Source: Baylisascaris procyonis
Lineage: Eukaryota > Nematoda > Chromadorea > Rhabditida > Ascarididae
Reading direction: 5' to 3'
NCBI GenBank assembly: GCA_037389465.1
Contig: JAZARR010000070.1
Coordinates: 1,888,501 to 1,952,500, forward strand
DNA: 64,000 bases
Below are positions 31,094-44,533 of the stretch, one piece after another; the first letter of the stretch is position 1; each line of letters starts with the position of its first letter. Made by a program: the position numbers and the translations under genes. The notes under the pieces were generated by a model. It was not told the origin of the DNA. It saw only the letters and a list, made by a program, of their open reading frames with translations, and ran no database searches.

Positions 31094-33910
31094 ATGATGA
31101 GGCCTCAAATTACTGAGTATTTAATCGATATGCTAAGTGATCCGATCTATTATGATGAAGCAAATCCTAAATATCGTTGCTTATGGAATAGATTTCATTC
31201 TGTGGTAGCTGATTTAATTTTGCTCATTTTTTTAAAAATTTTATTGTCTTTTAAAATTACAGTAATATTGTAATATATCGTATAAAATCCCACTAAAAAC
31301 AATCTATGAGTACTATTGAAATAGAGTGCATCATCGTTTCTGTTTGCATAAAATATTCCTAAAGGTATATGAGGTATAAAGGCATATACGAAGATAAAGA
31401 TATAATTCCTAAAGCCATATTTCTAGAGGAAATATTCCTCATCGATTAGTAATTATGTATATATGACCTTACGTAAATTATTCTCAAGTAGTATGCAAAT
31501 TATTGCACACGTTGCTTTGAATGGAAGAAAAAAATTTTCTAAATGGCGTCATAATTCATTCCTGATCGCAAAGAATTATTAATAAATATTTTAGGCGTGT
31601 ATTTTAAACGGTAATTTTTGTATCATATTAAGCTCTTTAATTGAAAATGCGTACTTTTCAGAGGATGACAAAACTTATTGTCATATTGCACATATGTATT
31701 TATGCATTATCGATTTTTTGTCGATTACCATATTCAATCGTTTTTGTACCAATCACTTTGTTGGTATTCGTTCCAGCGGTTTATGGTATAAGAAACGAAA
31801 AAGCCGTCTTCCTTTTTCCACTTCTTTCATATTTGGTGAGTCATTTAGATTGCTTGAATTCAGTGATAGATCGCTTTCTTTTAAAAATTAAAAATATAGT
31901 CCATTTTTCTAAGGTTTTTAGTCTGGGGAATTCGGAGAAGAAAATTTTATTTATTTATTTATTCATTCGTTTATTTATTTATTTGTTGAAATTTTCTAAA
32001 TTCTAAAATTTCCGAAAAAACGGCGAAGAAAATATGCATCAAAATTCTCGAAAAGTAACGAAAATATATTTGAAGCGCTCATATTTTAATCGACTATAGC
32101 TTGGTCGTAGTGAAATATTTGTTCCGCTTGAAATTCGGTTGATGGATCCATGTGTTGACTGATTAAATAAATAAAGGTATGTAGCTGGCCCAATATGCGT
32201 TTTTTGCGTTTCGTTTCAGTTGAATGACTAGTTTTATAATTGCTAAAAAATAGTAAAATATGCAGCATGATACCTTCATAATTTAGTCACTCGTAGCACC
32301 GCTACAAATTTTGTTGAGAACGTTCGTTTTTTCGATGAGTTTAAAATGAAAATTCGACCGTCGTGAACGTTCGCGGGTTTTTTATCACCTTTAAGTATCT
32401 GCAATTGACTTCGAAACTGATGGATCAATGTGAAAGCCGGTATACGAAATCACTGCGAGTGTGAATTATACGCATTAAATTTTATGGCTTTCGCTTCAAT
32501 TGTTCGTGGGTTGAAACAACGAGGCAGACAGATAGATGGACAGATACAATTACATACGAATGCATGGGTGCAGCACTGCTATATCGTGGCTTATTTGCAT
32601 AAAAGCATCAGATGCAAATCTGCATAAAAGCAACAGGCGGCATTTCATTTTGCCAACTTGCAGACCTGTTGTTAAGTTTGCTTTTCAGGCTTGATTACAT
32701 CAGAACTTATCAAAAATTATTTGTTTCTCTTTCAGGTATTTTGCACTTTGCTTTGCATAATGTTCGCATTATCAGTGTTTGCAGTTTGCATTGTGGACTA
32801 TAACACTTTCCTTATCTTCATTGGAAGAAGTAAGTTGTTATTTGTATATCACCTTTTTATCACTCAGATAGGAAAATTTTCTTTCTTAGTGTTCAGGCAT
32901 TTTTGTATTACTCCAATAAATTGGCACATAATTGTTAATGCAAAAATGTGATAGTTTTATGGCTAATTTAAATAATCCACAATAACATCGCGTATCAAAG
33001 GAGTTTGACTACGGTGACTGTAGGTATCGTGTTGTGGTTTTTCAGCTTAAAAAACCATGTTTCTAATTGAAATAAACAGAATATCGTTGACAGTTGAGCG
33101 CATAAATGAAATTGAACACTTAAATGAAAGCATAATCTCATGGAATATTTTTTGAATCAATTTTAGAAAATTTAATGATGCACTGAAATGTATCATGCAT
33201 TGATAACTATAACTAGGTAGTTGAATTTCTTTTTATAATCGTTAGTATTATCACAACAGTTATTTGATCACTGTTTAGCAACAAAGCTATGATACGACAT
33301 CAACAAATTGATTATAATACTAATTTCGTTAATTTCTTCTGTTTGTATGTCCGCATGTTAGTAATTCCATCTGTGTGAAACTATAGGCAACGTCTAATAG
33401 TAGAAACCACATAAACGAATAAACTGAATGATGAATAGCGAATATAAAAACATATTAAATGATTTCCGTTATTTATGAAAAAGTTTCAATCATCTAGACG
33501 CAGTGTCATCCCGAAAAGCCTCTAGATGACTGATTTTTATATATTCTTTTCATGTCTACTCTCTTTATCTATCGAAAATTTTTATTAAATATTGTAATTT
33601 ACAATTTATTTTCGTACAAATATTCCATATAAAATGAGAAAAAAAAACTTTTTCAGCCGATATAAAAACGTTTGCGGGTAAAATTGGTCTTATTATTTTT
33701 ACGAATCTGATCATTTTGGTGCTCGCAATATTTGTTTTTTGGCAATCACGAGTTATTTCTGCGTGTCGACAATTCTATCACGATAAAACCGAGCACAATC
33801 AATATCTTCATACCGCTATTCCCGATGATCTTCCTGCTGCAGGCGAGAAGTCTCCCATTCAATCACCTCATAAACTCACTCCTGAATATTTACCGTTCAC
33901 GTTACAGTGA
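31094..33910 (+). CDS. Four-pass membrane protein, LAPTM4/MTP-like
   Basis: Four exons: 31094-31204, 31662-31835, 32736-32829, 33657-33910. They sum to 633 nt (210 residues plus stop), all phases matching, with good TTTTCAG acceptors and GTGAGT and GTAAGT donors. A cytosolic N-terminus (MMRPQITEYLIDMLSD, then YRCLWNRFHSVRM) precedes four hydrophobic segments: KLIVILHICIYALSIF; YSIVFVPITLLVFVPAVYGI; FLFPLLSYLVFCTLLCIM with its continuation; and GLIIFTNLIILVLAIFVFW. The order, the short basic pre-TM1 segment and the GIRNEKAVFLFPLL loop resemble nematode proteins of the lysosomal LAPTM4/MTP group. The 70-residue tail ends in PEYLPFTLQ; YLPF fits the YxxPhi endolysosomal sorting signal. The exon begins at 31083 after TTTTCAG with two tandem ATGs, so the acceptor may be a trans-splice site and either ATG the start. 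Family assignment is by topology and limited motif similarity; membrane topology is firmer than the name. Confidence 0.7.
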
Positions 33911-33987
33911 ATTATTTTATCATTCATGGTTCTCAGTTCTTGAAACCCCTTAGGCTATATATGGCCACCTTTTTTGCATAGAGTTTG

Positions 33988-34011
33988 GTGGGGCGGGGGG
34001 TGGGGGGGGGG
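33988..34011 (+). repeat. G-rich tract with quadruplex potential
   Basis: Closely spaced G-runs (four, six and ten G) lie about 80 bp after the stop of the four-pass protein gene, inside its likely 3' UTR. If transcribed, the RNA could form a G-quadruplex; this is inference from run spacing. Confidence 0.5.
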
Positions 34012-34212
34012 ACAGGAAGAGGAGTCACAGAAATTGGAAGTCTTATTTATTACCAGTTGCAAGCATACCAAAAAACGCAACAAATGGCAGTGCATATTTA
34101 TGTAATTTACTCGTTTCGTTATGCAAATTTAGTGAAGTCTGTCTGCAGTTTGCGATGTTATTCATTTCGATGCTTCTTCACTGTCGCAATTTTATGCGGA
34201 CATTTCACCAGC

Positions 34213-34222
34213 AATAAATAAA
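34213..34222 (+). terminator. Candidate poly(A) signals of the four-pass protein gene
   Basis: Two overlapping AATAAA hexamers about 300 bp after the stop at 33910. They are the nearest canonical signals. Confidence 0.4.
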
Positions 34223-35794
34223 ATCTTTTCGTGTATTCTCTCTCAAGGCCGTCACTTTTTAATGGTGTTGTTTGTGCTGTTTTTTTTTCTTCATTTTTTT
34301 CAATATATTCGATTTTTTTTTTGAATTTATAAGAAAAGGTCGGAAATGGTTCAATACATCAAAAATTTTTTAATAATACCTTAAGAGAATGTTTCATTGA
34401 TTTGGAAAATAATTACCAATCCTATACAATCACTCGATGTGATGATTTTGAAGGTAGGAACCATGAAAAACTTTCGAAACCCTCAAAATGATTTGCATTT
34501 CCAACCAGTGTATGATCAGACCTCTCTATCACTAATACAGTGGCAACTTATCATTCAGAAAAAACGTTTACTATCACGCGAGCATTTATCGCCTACGGTT
34601 ATCAGTTATCAGTGACCACACGGAGTGAAAAAAAGTGCATGTAGAGCTGAAAAACTTCTCTGGGATTGGTCGACACTGACGTCATCTTCACCATCTGAAT
34701 CCACAGAGCACATAATGGAAAGCAATATTCACATAAATAAAATACGAAATTCTTCAAATTTCAAAAAACATTGCATGATGTGTCCATCTACAAGTGCATG
34801 GAATTCCGTTGTTGCCTTCTCTAGCTTCACTACAATGTTTCACCCAACTTTGCCACTCAACGCTGTTTTGCATCATTTTACATCACTACAGTAATGTGCA
34901 TGATGGCAAGGTTCAAAATTTGCCTCATCTATGTTTGTACTTCGAACCGGAAAATTTCAATTTAAGATATACCTGCCAATATGCGCTACTCATATAACTT
35001 GGTGGCTGATGTCGATACATATAGATGTACTTGTTTGTTCACTAGTTTCAACTTTAAGGCTACTGATGGTCAGCTTATGAGCCAATTTAGCAGAAGCATT
35101 ATAAGGCAAATCTTCTAAACTATAATTTAATAGCGGTTGGACCACAGAAAAACGATTCTTTTGTTAGATATTTGGACAGCCACTTGGATTGATTCGCCTA
35201 CAGCCCGTTTCACTTTTTATTGTTAATATATGAGTCTGCTTATTTCGACCTCCCAGTGGGTTGAAGTTACTAAGTTCACATTGATCTAAGGAGATAAATG
35301 AGCGGAATGCAAATGGGCACACGTCGTGCCAACGTTTGTGGCGCGCTTTCCAACTTGTTTTATGTTGCCTGCTTATTAGCAAATGCCTACATACAGTCAA
35401 TAGGTTTTTACATAATTGCATAGCATTTCTTCCCGTGGAAAATGTTATCAATAAAGGATTTGAGCAAAGGATTTGAGCATGGAACAAAGCAGTGAAACCT
35501 TTGAAGGAAGTTTCTCGAAGTTCTTCATGAAATCGGGCATGTCAATGGATTCGGCTAAATTTTTACTCGAAGAAATTGATGTCAGAACTCAGCGAATGGT
35601 CGTGATGCAATTTTACTAGAAAGGACCGTATATACGAAAGAATATATGTTCTTTGACTGTGAAAAGTAGGAATTTTTATATTTTGTAAAACAAGAAAAAA
35701 GTTGTAAAAAGAAAAGTTGACAAAAGTTTCTTCACTGCAACTTCTCTAACTAATGAATTGAAATCATTTATACCCAACTAAAAAACGGGAGTGA

Positions 35795-35799
<5 letters not shown>

Positions 35800-35844
<45 letters not shown>
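35800..35844. repeat. (TA)n microsatellite
   Basis: About 45 bp of uninterrupted alternating A and T in an intergenic stretch. Confidence 0.98.
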
Positions 35845-35846
<2 letters not shown>

Positions 35847-37631
35847 TTGCATGCAAACGCATATAAATACATAAATATATGTAGATGAGCGATATCATAA
35901 GAATAACCCCTCTTGAAAGCGAATTTCCAAGAGATGAGTTTCCATCGCAATTGGCGATTGATGTTCAATTGTTACCGAATTGTTTTATTCCATAAAATTC
36001 GTATGATGTTTTAGATTTCGAAATTTTTTATTTCATATGATTTTATTTTTATTTCTGATTGTTATTGCTAAAAATTCATATTGGGATTTTATAGTTGAAT
36101 TTTTGAAAAAAAAAAACTATCTGTTAATGGATATAGAAATTCGATTGTATTGCGTATTTATTGGGAAGTTACTCTCGATGGGCAATTCGTCCATTTCAAG
36201 TGTATTCTTTCTCTTATTAGTTCTTATCAGCTGTCACAAAATTTCGAATCTCTTTTAAATGTCAATTTTTAAAAAGGTTCATATTTAATTAAAAATTACC
36301 GAGTTAAGGACATAAAAAAACATTTTATTGAATGTTTTCATTTTTCTAATTCAAAGCTTTTCGCTTTAGTAATTCTCGACTTTCCTTATTCATTCTAGAT
36401 ATCTTTTTTACACTAATTGTGGCGACGAATCGTCTATGTTTGACTTTCATCTTGTACACTTCATTGGATATTGTCAACATCTAACATGCCCAAAGGGGCG
36501 TTAAACCTTTAGGGGATTTGGAATCGTATATATGAGGCGTACCCATCGCCAGCACAGAACGTCAACATTTAGAGCCGAAACATTTTTTTTTTTTTAATGC
36601 GCTACGTGCATAGATTCACTCCCTTCTTATGCCTTTTTTTTTCGTTTTTACATTATGGTTTGGTTTATAAGTGATCAACTTCTTCTACTTTTTTTTTGCG
36701 ATTTTGCTTCCGATCTTTTTTCTGCTCACTTTTTTTTTTTTAAATCTGACTAATGGAAATCTCGATTCATAGAAGAAATTTTGGAATTTTAAATTAGCGT
36801 AAGAGATTTTTTTAGGAAATTCTTTCAATTAAAAGAGTTGAAAATTTGTAAACAAAAAAAAAAATTCCTCTATCATACTCATTACAAAACTGCACTGTCC
36901 TATTGTGCTGATAAAGTTCTATTGCGTTTTCTATTTCTCAACGAATTCAAATTGATCTCGAAAGGTATTATTACGAAAACAACGCTAATTAATGGGTTTT
37001 TTTATTGTGAAAAATAAAGTGAGTTCCATTACGATAGATATAACGCCCAAATATTTAAAATTTTCACTTACTTATTTACACTTAAACTTCATTTGTAATG
37101 ATTTATTTATTCGAAAGTGGAGAGTCAAGCAGTCCCTTGTAACTGAATGCTCACTAAACTCTCGTTATTGGGAATAAATCAGCACTCGTCGATGTACTTT
37201 TAAAAAAAAGAATGCCATCCTATCGAGTAAGAAAACGTTCTTTGTTGCTAAACATGTGATAAGCACATGTATATTTACCAACGTACGAAATATTCGTTTT
37301 GTGTAATGAACGCTAATTTTCGATAGTAGTTTGATTGCAAATGTTTGAAATTAATCTTAGAGACTCGCAACTGTTGTTGCTCGCTATCATCATTCGATAG
37401 AATAGTATCGCTAAAGTGATCGATCCTCAACTCTTCACTAAAATCTTTCAATTGGCAACATAACGTTTCTTTTTTAGCTGATGATTTTATGACTCTTTTA
37501 GGCTTTCATAAATCATCTCGTAATATGATGCGTACTAATAAAATTGATGATTAATGTTTAGGTTATAAATCGTATTGCAAATTATAATTCATTAATGTGT
37601 GTTGAAAACATCAAATACACAGCCACGCAGA

Positions 37632-37678
37632 CGCACATACACATACATATGTACACGCACACACGCACATACACAGGA

Positions 37679-37722
<44 letters not shown>

Positions 37723-37732
37723 ATACACACGT
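37632..37732. repeat. (CA)n/(CATA)n microsatellite
   Basis: An impure CA-rich block with a pure core at about 37685-37718, flanked by ACATAC units. The three overlapping open frames through it (Val-Cys and Thr-His repeats) are products of the repeat. Confidence 0.95.
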
Positions 37733-38671
37733 GGGCAGAACATTATTATAACGCACATTTGCAGATACATTCAGAAGCTTGTACTCTTCAGTTTTAGTCT
37801 CACTAAGCAATAGACTAAGCCATGAAATAAAATTTTTTCAATTAAGATATTCAATTCTCTTGAATTAAAAGTGAGCACATACCATACTTCCTTCAGTGAA
37901 AATTTGGCACTGTCTTTTCTACAGTTTTCGAGCATAAACCTCGTATTTTTAAAGTTCTATATTCTATTCAAAAGAAATCTCCAAGAGAACATCCATCCAT
38001 CAGCGGCTCATATTCAAGATAAATGCGGTAAACATTAGTATAGATATGCAAAAAAATTATACTTTTTCCCTCTCTCACTCTCAGAAAAAATATACTTCTA
38101 TGACCCGACCATATAAAATGAAGTTGTGATCTATTTTATAGGAGCATTTCTTCACCATTGAATATTTACAACTCATCTTGAAGCTGATGAGTGTTTTCTA
38201 GAGTATAGTACGTTATGTCATTATGTAGTACATATCATGCCCATCATTTTTTCTAAATTTCAGCTTCAGTGACGTCCTACTGGAGCTAACGAATAGATGG
38301 ACAAACTCATAGGGACATATATGCAGGCATGGCATCACCAAATTGAACTTAAGAGAAATAAATTTGCAAATGCATACAAAATGTGTGCAAAAAAAAAAGA
38401 AAAAACTTTTGCATCATTCGTAAAATCGATGAAATTGTATGAATCAACGCTGCGATATTAGAAGGAAGACAATAAGGTCATCGTCTAAAAACTAACTTGT
38501 TTGGGGTTTATTTTCAATTCCTCGAATTGAAAATAAAAATTTCCAAAGTTCATTTTCTTTCACTAATATTACAATTTATTGTATTTTTTTCTCTACAATG
38601 AATTATTGTTGACTACAAATTTTGTTTCTAATCCGTCTCAATGTTCAAAAGATTTGCAGTGATGTATTAGG

Positions 38672-38700
38672 AGGGGTGGGAGGAGGGGGTGGGGGGGGGG
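38672..38700 (+). repeat. G-rich tract with quadruplex potential
   Basis: Four or more runs of at least three G within 29 bp, the last run ten or more G long. No gene is associated. Confidence 0.7.
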
Positions 38701-39937
38701 TATTTGTGCACACAAACAACGCAATGAGTGTAATTGTTGATAGAAGTCGACATGCGATTTTCAACTTTTAAGAAATTAATTAGTGAAATTATTGTAAAGT
38801 TCGATGAACTTTGCACGAATGTCATTATGCTGACGTTTATCATCGACCACATAGTCTCTTCTTTAAATTGCTTGAGTTTTCTTTGTGTGCCTATCTCGAT
38901 ATATTTTTTCGTTCTCGAAAATACTCTTATTCTATCTCTATAAATGTATCACTAAAGCAAAAATCGACATCTTCTATGTCTTTCTGCACTTTTCACAAAT
39001 GATATTTCACATTGCGCCCACTAACATTTCCACCATTTATTTTTATCTTTTCCTACGCAATTTGTTTTATTCTATAGCGCAAAACATATTGAATTACGTC
39101 TTTTCCATCGTTGTTGTTGGCTTCGCATTGTTCTTTTGCAAAGTTCACATGTGATATTTGCACAACACGTGCTACTAACAAACCGATAATTCACTCATCA
39201 ATTGTGGGCATTATTGCTTGGCAATTTGCAATTTGCAGCAACAAACGAATGCATCATTTCTGAATTTCTGCAATTTCTGATCTTTTTATTGCACTTATCG
39301 ATACTTCGACGATCGCTTTCATTTTAAAAGGAAAAAAAGACCTAATTTGCTAATTGAGATATAATTGCTAGATATAATCCGGATGATGTGGTATTTATTA
39401 AGACGCAATCCAGTTGACGCTTATTATCGCTTTCCATGAGTTATACTGATGTAATCTTAGCTGTTCACTTTATTTTTGGATAAGTGAGCGTATGTGCATC
39501 AAAATTAAGAGCGAAATATGCATTTCATTTTGTTGTGGTGGTAAATTTTTTTTTTTTGTTGAGAATTTTGCATCTGATTGATCTAATAGTTGGTATATAT
39601 TTTACAAGAAACTTTCATTTCGTCCAATTTGTATTTCTTTTCGCGAAATTTTCAACTTCCACTTTAGGCTTAGAAGTACTTTGTAATGCATTAAAATCAA
39701 CGTTTGGCATCAACTTCTTCAGGTTGGTTCCGCTATAATCTCGTTTCAACCAATTTGATCCTATTAAATATATTTGCAAAAGAAAAATAAAGAGTAAGCG
39801 ATAAATTTAAAAAATATTTTTGCTGGCGATTTTCTTCTTTTTTAGAGTTATCAACTATGATGGTGATTGCCAATAATCCTTTGAAAATTTTCACTATCAA
39901 ATTATTTATGAATTTTTAAGCGACTAAATAAAAAAAC

Positions 39938-39940
<3 letters not shown>

Positions 39941-40005
<65 letters not shown>
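39941..40005. repeat. (TA)n microsatellite
   Basis: About 65 bp of alternating TA, followed by a single G interruption and more TA-like sequence. Confidence 0.98.
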
Positions 40006-40011
<6 letters not shown>

Positions 40012-41610
40012 TTGTATGCGAAATACAATTGATAATCTATTGAATCGCACACATAATTACGCTTTCTCTTTGTTTGATTTTTCATTTTGCCGAAAATTTT
40101 CACATTTTTCAAAAACATATTAAAAAAACGATTCTTTCTCTATATTGAGGCAAACGAAATTTTTCATTGAAAAAACTCGATCGCTGAATTCATTTAATCA
40201 AATTCACTAATTTTCCCCATAAAAAATTCTCGCTCTCGATTCTAGCCAAGAAGTTTCTTTCGTTTTTTTTCTATCTTCACGATGCACTTATAGGATCGCT
40301 TCCTCATTCAACCATTAAAATCGAGCTTAAACACTTTATTCAATTGAAGAGGAATTTGAAGTATGACGGAAAAAAAAGACTTTTTGGGCTGAAATCGTAA
40401 AAATAAAATGGTGGAAGCAGCAGAAAAATAGCAAAATAATCAATGTGTACGATTAGAACGATCCTATATCTTCAGATATTGTGGATGTTCATCTTCCCTT
40501 GATTTCGCTTTTGAGTTTTGGTCATTTCGTTCATCGTATTCACTGAAATTTTGGAGTGCTCTCAAAAAGCTAACACATTAAGCTACGTATCTGTAAAAAT
40601 TTTATGGATATGAAGTCTCCATAACATAAATTTTTCCCATTCCCTCCTCTCGACTTCCCCCTAGCCCCTCCCCCCTTCATAACATTAAAACAATCGCAAT
40701 TAGTGCATACATTATCGTTTTTTGTCCCTTCTTGACGTTTAGATGAAACATCGTTGATAATGGATCGCAAAATTTGGCATAATGACTGTGACGAAATTTT
40801 TTACCAAATAGCGAGAAAAATGTTTAGATTGAATGAAAATTTCAATGGGAAAATTTTGTGTTAGCAACATTGCATTCAAATTGCCTTTCAAAGAGCACGT
40901 TGCTCATACGTTCGCAAATCGTCTATAAAAGCAACAACATCTTCGTGGACGTTTCATGACGAAAGCATACCTGTAGAAAAGAGCGACTAGTTGTCTACCT
41001 CAAGCTATGCTTTTCAACAGCAATCACCACAACAAACGAGCTTTTATACGTCGTACAATAAGGCAGAATAAAAAGTGCACCAGGTGATTGGATTGATATA
41101 TGCTTCTGCAGAACGCTTATCAGAAATGTTGCGTTCTAAAAGCACCCACAAAGCACTAGATGTGCACAATTTATAAACAATGCATGAAGGTGATAATTGC
41201 TGGTGTTTGCTTCTGAGTGCATTGATGTGGTCATCTATCGGTTTATTTGCATATTTAAGTAGAATTCCATTGGTCAACATATTTTTAGTTGTTTTACCAA
41301 TTCCAAATGCAAATTTAATAATAATTCATCTAGCTAAAACTGATTTCATCATCTGACCAACAAGTAGATTTGCATATATTAAGATGCGAGTGCAGCGACT
41401 GCTCACTTAACTGCGTATTATCTGTAATAAGTTCCCATTAGAACTTAGAACTTTTTTTTTTTGAAATCGTCCACTGCAATATTTTATAAAAGATTTGCTT
41501 TCCCTATGGAAAAGAATCGAAACTGTGGCCCTCAAATCAATGTAAAATCGATGCAAATTTTCATACATACTGCAATATCGACAACTCTTTTCGATGTTGA
41601 TTGATTACTT

Positions 41611-41890
41611 TAGGAGTCGGTCGGTATGACGTGCCAGGCCACTTCATAGTGCAAACTCGCCGAATTGCGCAACTTTTGCCTCAACGGTCTTCGTGTTTAA
41701 AATACTTCAGAGACAAATATAACGTGATCTTCGTCCCCCAACCCCCCCCCCTTCCCCGTAGTGTCATTCAAGTAGACAAATTTGCAAAAAATATCATTTC
41801 GGGCTGCTTTGAGGGTGCCGAGACCTCAAGAATGGGCTACCCTCTCCCACGCGGTTATTCAGAGATGGCGAAAATGAAATTGACGGAGTC
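41611..41890 (+). CDS. Low-confidence open stretch after a CTTTAG acceptor
   Basis: A frame of over 90 codons, GC-richer than its flanks, opens just after TTACTTTAG (41603-41611). It reads VGRYDVPGHFIVQTRRIAQL, then FRDKYNVIFVPQPPPLP, then SRMGYPLPRGYSEMAKM. A run of C at 41741-41751 supplies the proline stretch and is suspicious. No donor stands out and no family is recognised. It could be an exon or a decayed repeat. Confidence 0.25.
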
Positions 41891-42161
41891 CATGCAAATC
41901 ATATGTTCATTTTTATTAGATGTAGTTTCCAATATCACCCTATGGGCCTCTTAAAGTGAACGTTTGTATATTGCAGAATTTCTTACTTCTACCACTTTAG
42001 AGTTACTTCTGCGGTTATGATGTGTTTCTCCAGATTTCCGGATAACCAGAACCTGAATCAGCTGCATTCTTTATCCTTAACTTTTAATTCTCAACGATAA
42101 TAACTAACTACTGGAAATTTCATGGGAGTGCATCCGATGAATGTGAAGTGAAGAAGACAGC

Positions 42162-42489
42162 GATGCGTATTTCGCGTATTTCGATGAACGAAACAAAAAC
42201 AATTCTTAACGAACTCAACAATGATTGCACCATTCTTTTTTTTTTATTAACAGCCGGGTGGTTGATGAATTGTAAAGATGCAAGGTTCAATTACTCTGAA
42301 ATTACTCGTAGTAAAAGTGTCAATACAAAGAGTGCTCAAAGTTTAACGTGTATTAAACGTTCTCGTTCAAAAGCATCCTCACATATCAGTGAATGCGATG
42401 GCGTTGATCTTTTAGTTGATCAATGCTGCATGCGTTTTTACATAGTCACTGTCGGTGCCTGGTGCCGGATCCACTTTTTCTTTAGCTAA
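42162..42489 (+). CDS. Candidate exon or small gene, unidentified
   Basis: A frame open from about 42100 to a TAA at 42487. The first in-frame Met is at 42162 (MRISRISMNETKTILNEL). A T-rich tract ending in TTAACAG at 42253 could be an acceptor, making 42254 an exon start (GWLMNCKDARFNYSEITRSK). The middle is Ser/Lys/Arg-rich (CIKRSRSKASSHISECD). No known domain. It may be one exon of a larger gene together with the open stretches at 44.5 and 45.2 kb, but the phases do not directly join. Confidence 0.3.
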
Positions 42490-44533
42490 GGAATAAGTTT
42501 TTTTCAAAAAAAAGCTTCAGTCGTTTCATGTTTTCTCCTTAGCAAAATATTTTCTTTTTTTTTATCATTTGATTATCTTTACGGGCATCACGTTAAAAAT
42601 TTATGTGAACGAAGCAAATTGAATGGAATGTCGAAATTTGGCTGTGAAAAAAAAAACGACTAGAATGAATGCAATTTGCTCCGATAAGCGTTTTTTTTTC
42701 AATTCCATTGCAAGACTAATCAATCTAATCAATTATTTCCATTATTATATTAATTATATTAATATTTATAGTAAAGTAAGAAATCATAACGCTTGTAATG
42801 CGTTGACCTAACGATCATCACGTTGATCAATTAGTGGCATATCCATTTCACTGCACTCGACTAAATCTGCAATAAAGTTTTTCAACGGAAGTGGATTTTA
42901 AATGTTTAGATAGAACGGATACAAGTTTGAAATACGCCAAAAAAAAGAGAATCCCATCGCCTATGTTGGCTTCCGAATTGCAATTGCTAGATATATTCAT
43001 AAACATTGTGTATAGGTGGTGTTGCTTAATTCGCTGAAAAAAAAAAAAAAAAACTGCATAAAAACTGCCAATAAAAATTTATTTCTCGCCCTTTTCCGTA
43101 TATTTCTCATCAATATTCTAATTTCATCTAACGATTTACTCATGAAGAAGACGATAAAAAAAGTGTTTATTCACAGATGCAAACAGTAATATGCATTCCT
43201 TTCGAAAATGACTCTTTTTAGGCGTTTAAGATTTCAGTAGTCGTTTTTACCAAAAAAAAAAAAATTTCTACATTAAACCCATTCAAATATCTGTAATAGC
43301 TTGTAAATACGAATTGGTTTCCGTTTTTTTTTCTCTACAAAATAAAGAAAGAGAAATTCCCGAAGAGGAAATTAAGATCGATTTCAAATAACTATTCAAC
43401 TTTTAATTCTGATTGACTCATTTCTTCTACAGTAAAAATTTACCATTTCTTCAGACTTTTGCTTAAAAATATTCCTTAATAATATCGCTCAAAAACGTCA
43501 TACACAACAGTTCCTACGTCCATGCTGTATCGCCAAATTATAAAACCTAGTCGTGTTGGGTCTGCGATGAATCCAGCGTGACTCTGCGCAACATTCGGTT
43601 TCTCTCACTCAGTAAACCAGAAATTTAACACCTTGACCTATAATGGTCTATAGTTCAGCCACCTAAAAATTTGGTCAGCTGTTATAAGAAAGCGCCGAAA
43701 AAGAATAAACCGTTTAGCATAAGCAGGAAGCCGCCGGTATTGTTCAAACAAAGGTATTCAGTGAGCGTCATCATTGATAATGATATTCAATCTTAATCCA
43801 GGCCTTATTGAATTTAAGACATAAACAATACATATGAATAGCATTAAGAAAGGAAAGAGAGGATTTAAAATATTTAATCAGATTTGAAGGACAAACGTTT
43901 GAAAACATTTGCCAAATACATATTCAAACACCCAACTCTCTGATAAGCGCACTCTTCTAAGCAACACAAAAAAAACCCTATGTAACTGTCGCAAACAATA
44001 AAAGTCACTGATATACCGGCTGATAACAATTGAAGCAGAACGATCGTCTTTTTTTTGTTATTTATTCCTCTTCGATATAATATGATCGAATGCGCCAAAT
44101 TGTTTAACGTTCTAAACAAATGCTCAGTAATTTTTTTTTTTCAGTGCGAATATTTATAAATTTAAGCTGTAAAACTTTTTCTTTTTTTTTAGTTTTTTTT
44201 TGATTTTCAATATTTTTTCATTCAGTTCTCCGTGTTTCCGCGCATTATTTTTACAAAAAAATGTAAAGTTTTATATATTGTTTTAACCACGCAAAAGTTC
44301 TTATGCTTTGCAATGTAATGGATTTCATCGAAATATCCAATCAGCAGTTCCGATTTAACGTACTAACTCAACGAAATAGATGAAAGATTTTAAAAAATTC
44401 GTTGAAATTGTAATTTTTATAGAATATAATTTGGGAAATAAATAAATATTCATTGTTTTTAACGAATATTGAGAAAAAGAAGAAAAAAAAGAGAAAAAAA
44501 ACTCTCCTGAGAAAAAAAAACAATTTTTTGCAG

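Larger units (their letters stand above)
34223..41600. other. Gene-poor AT-rich region with simple repeats
   Basis: No exon here is supported by splice sites plus protein-like composition. Open frames at 34397-34894, 35164-35487 (minus), 36037-36258 and 38734-39738 are short and mostly Phe/Ile/Leu/Tyr-rich, as expected for AT-rich noncoding DNA. TA, CA and G-rich simple repeats are listed separately. Confidence 0.45.

Noticed and set aside
35164..35487. 107-codon minus-strand frame
   Set aside because: No splice support, no motif, and it ends in simple sequence; length alone is not convincing.
36470..36600. Possible small RNA gene (GC-richer stretch between T-runs)
   Set aside because: No tRNA arms, spliced-leader sequence or snRNA motif could be traced by eye.
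37582..37813. Three overlapping frames rich in Val-Cys or Thr-His
   Set aside because: Direct products of the CA/GT microsatellite.
38734..39738. Series of plus-strand hydrophobic frames that could suggest a receptor
   Set aside because: Phe/Ile/Leu-rich translation is what AT-rich DNA gives by default. No splice junctions join the pieces and no receptor motif is present.
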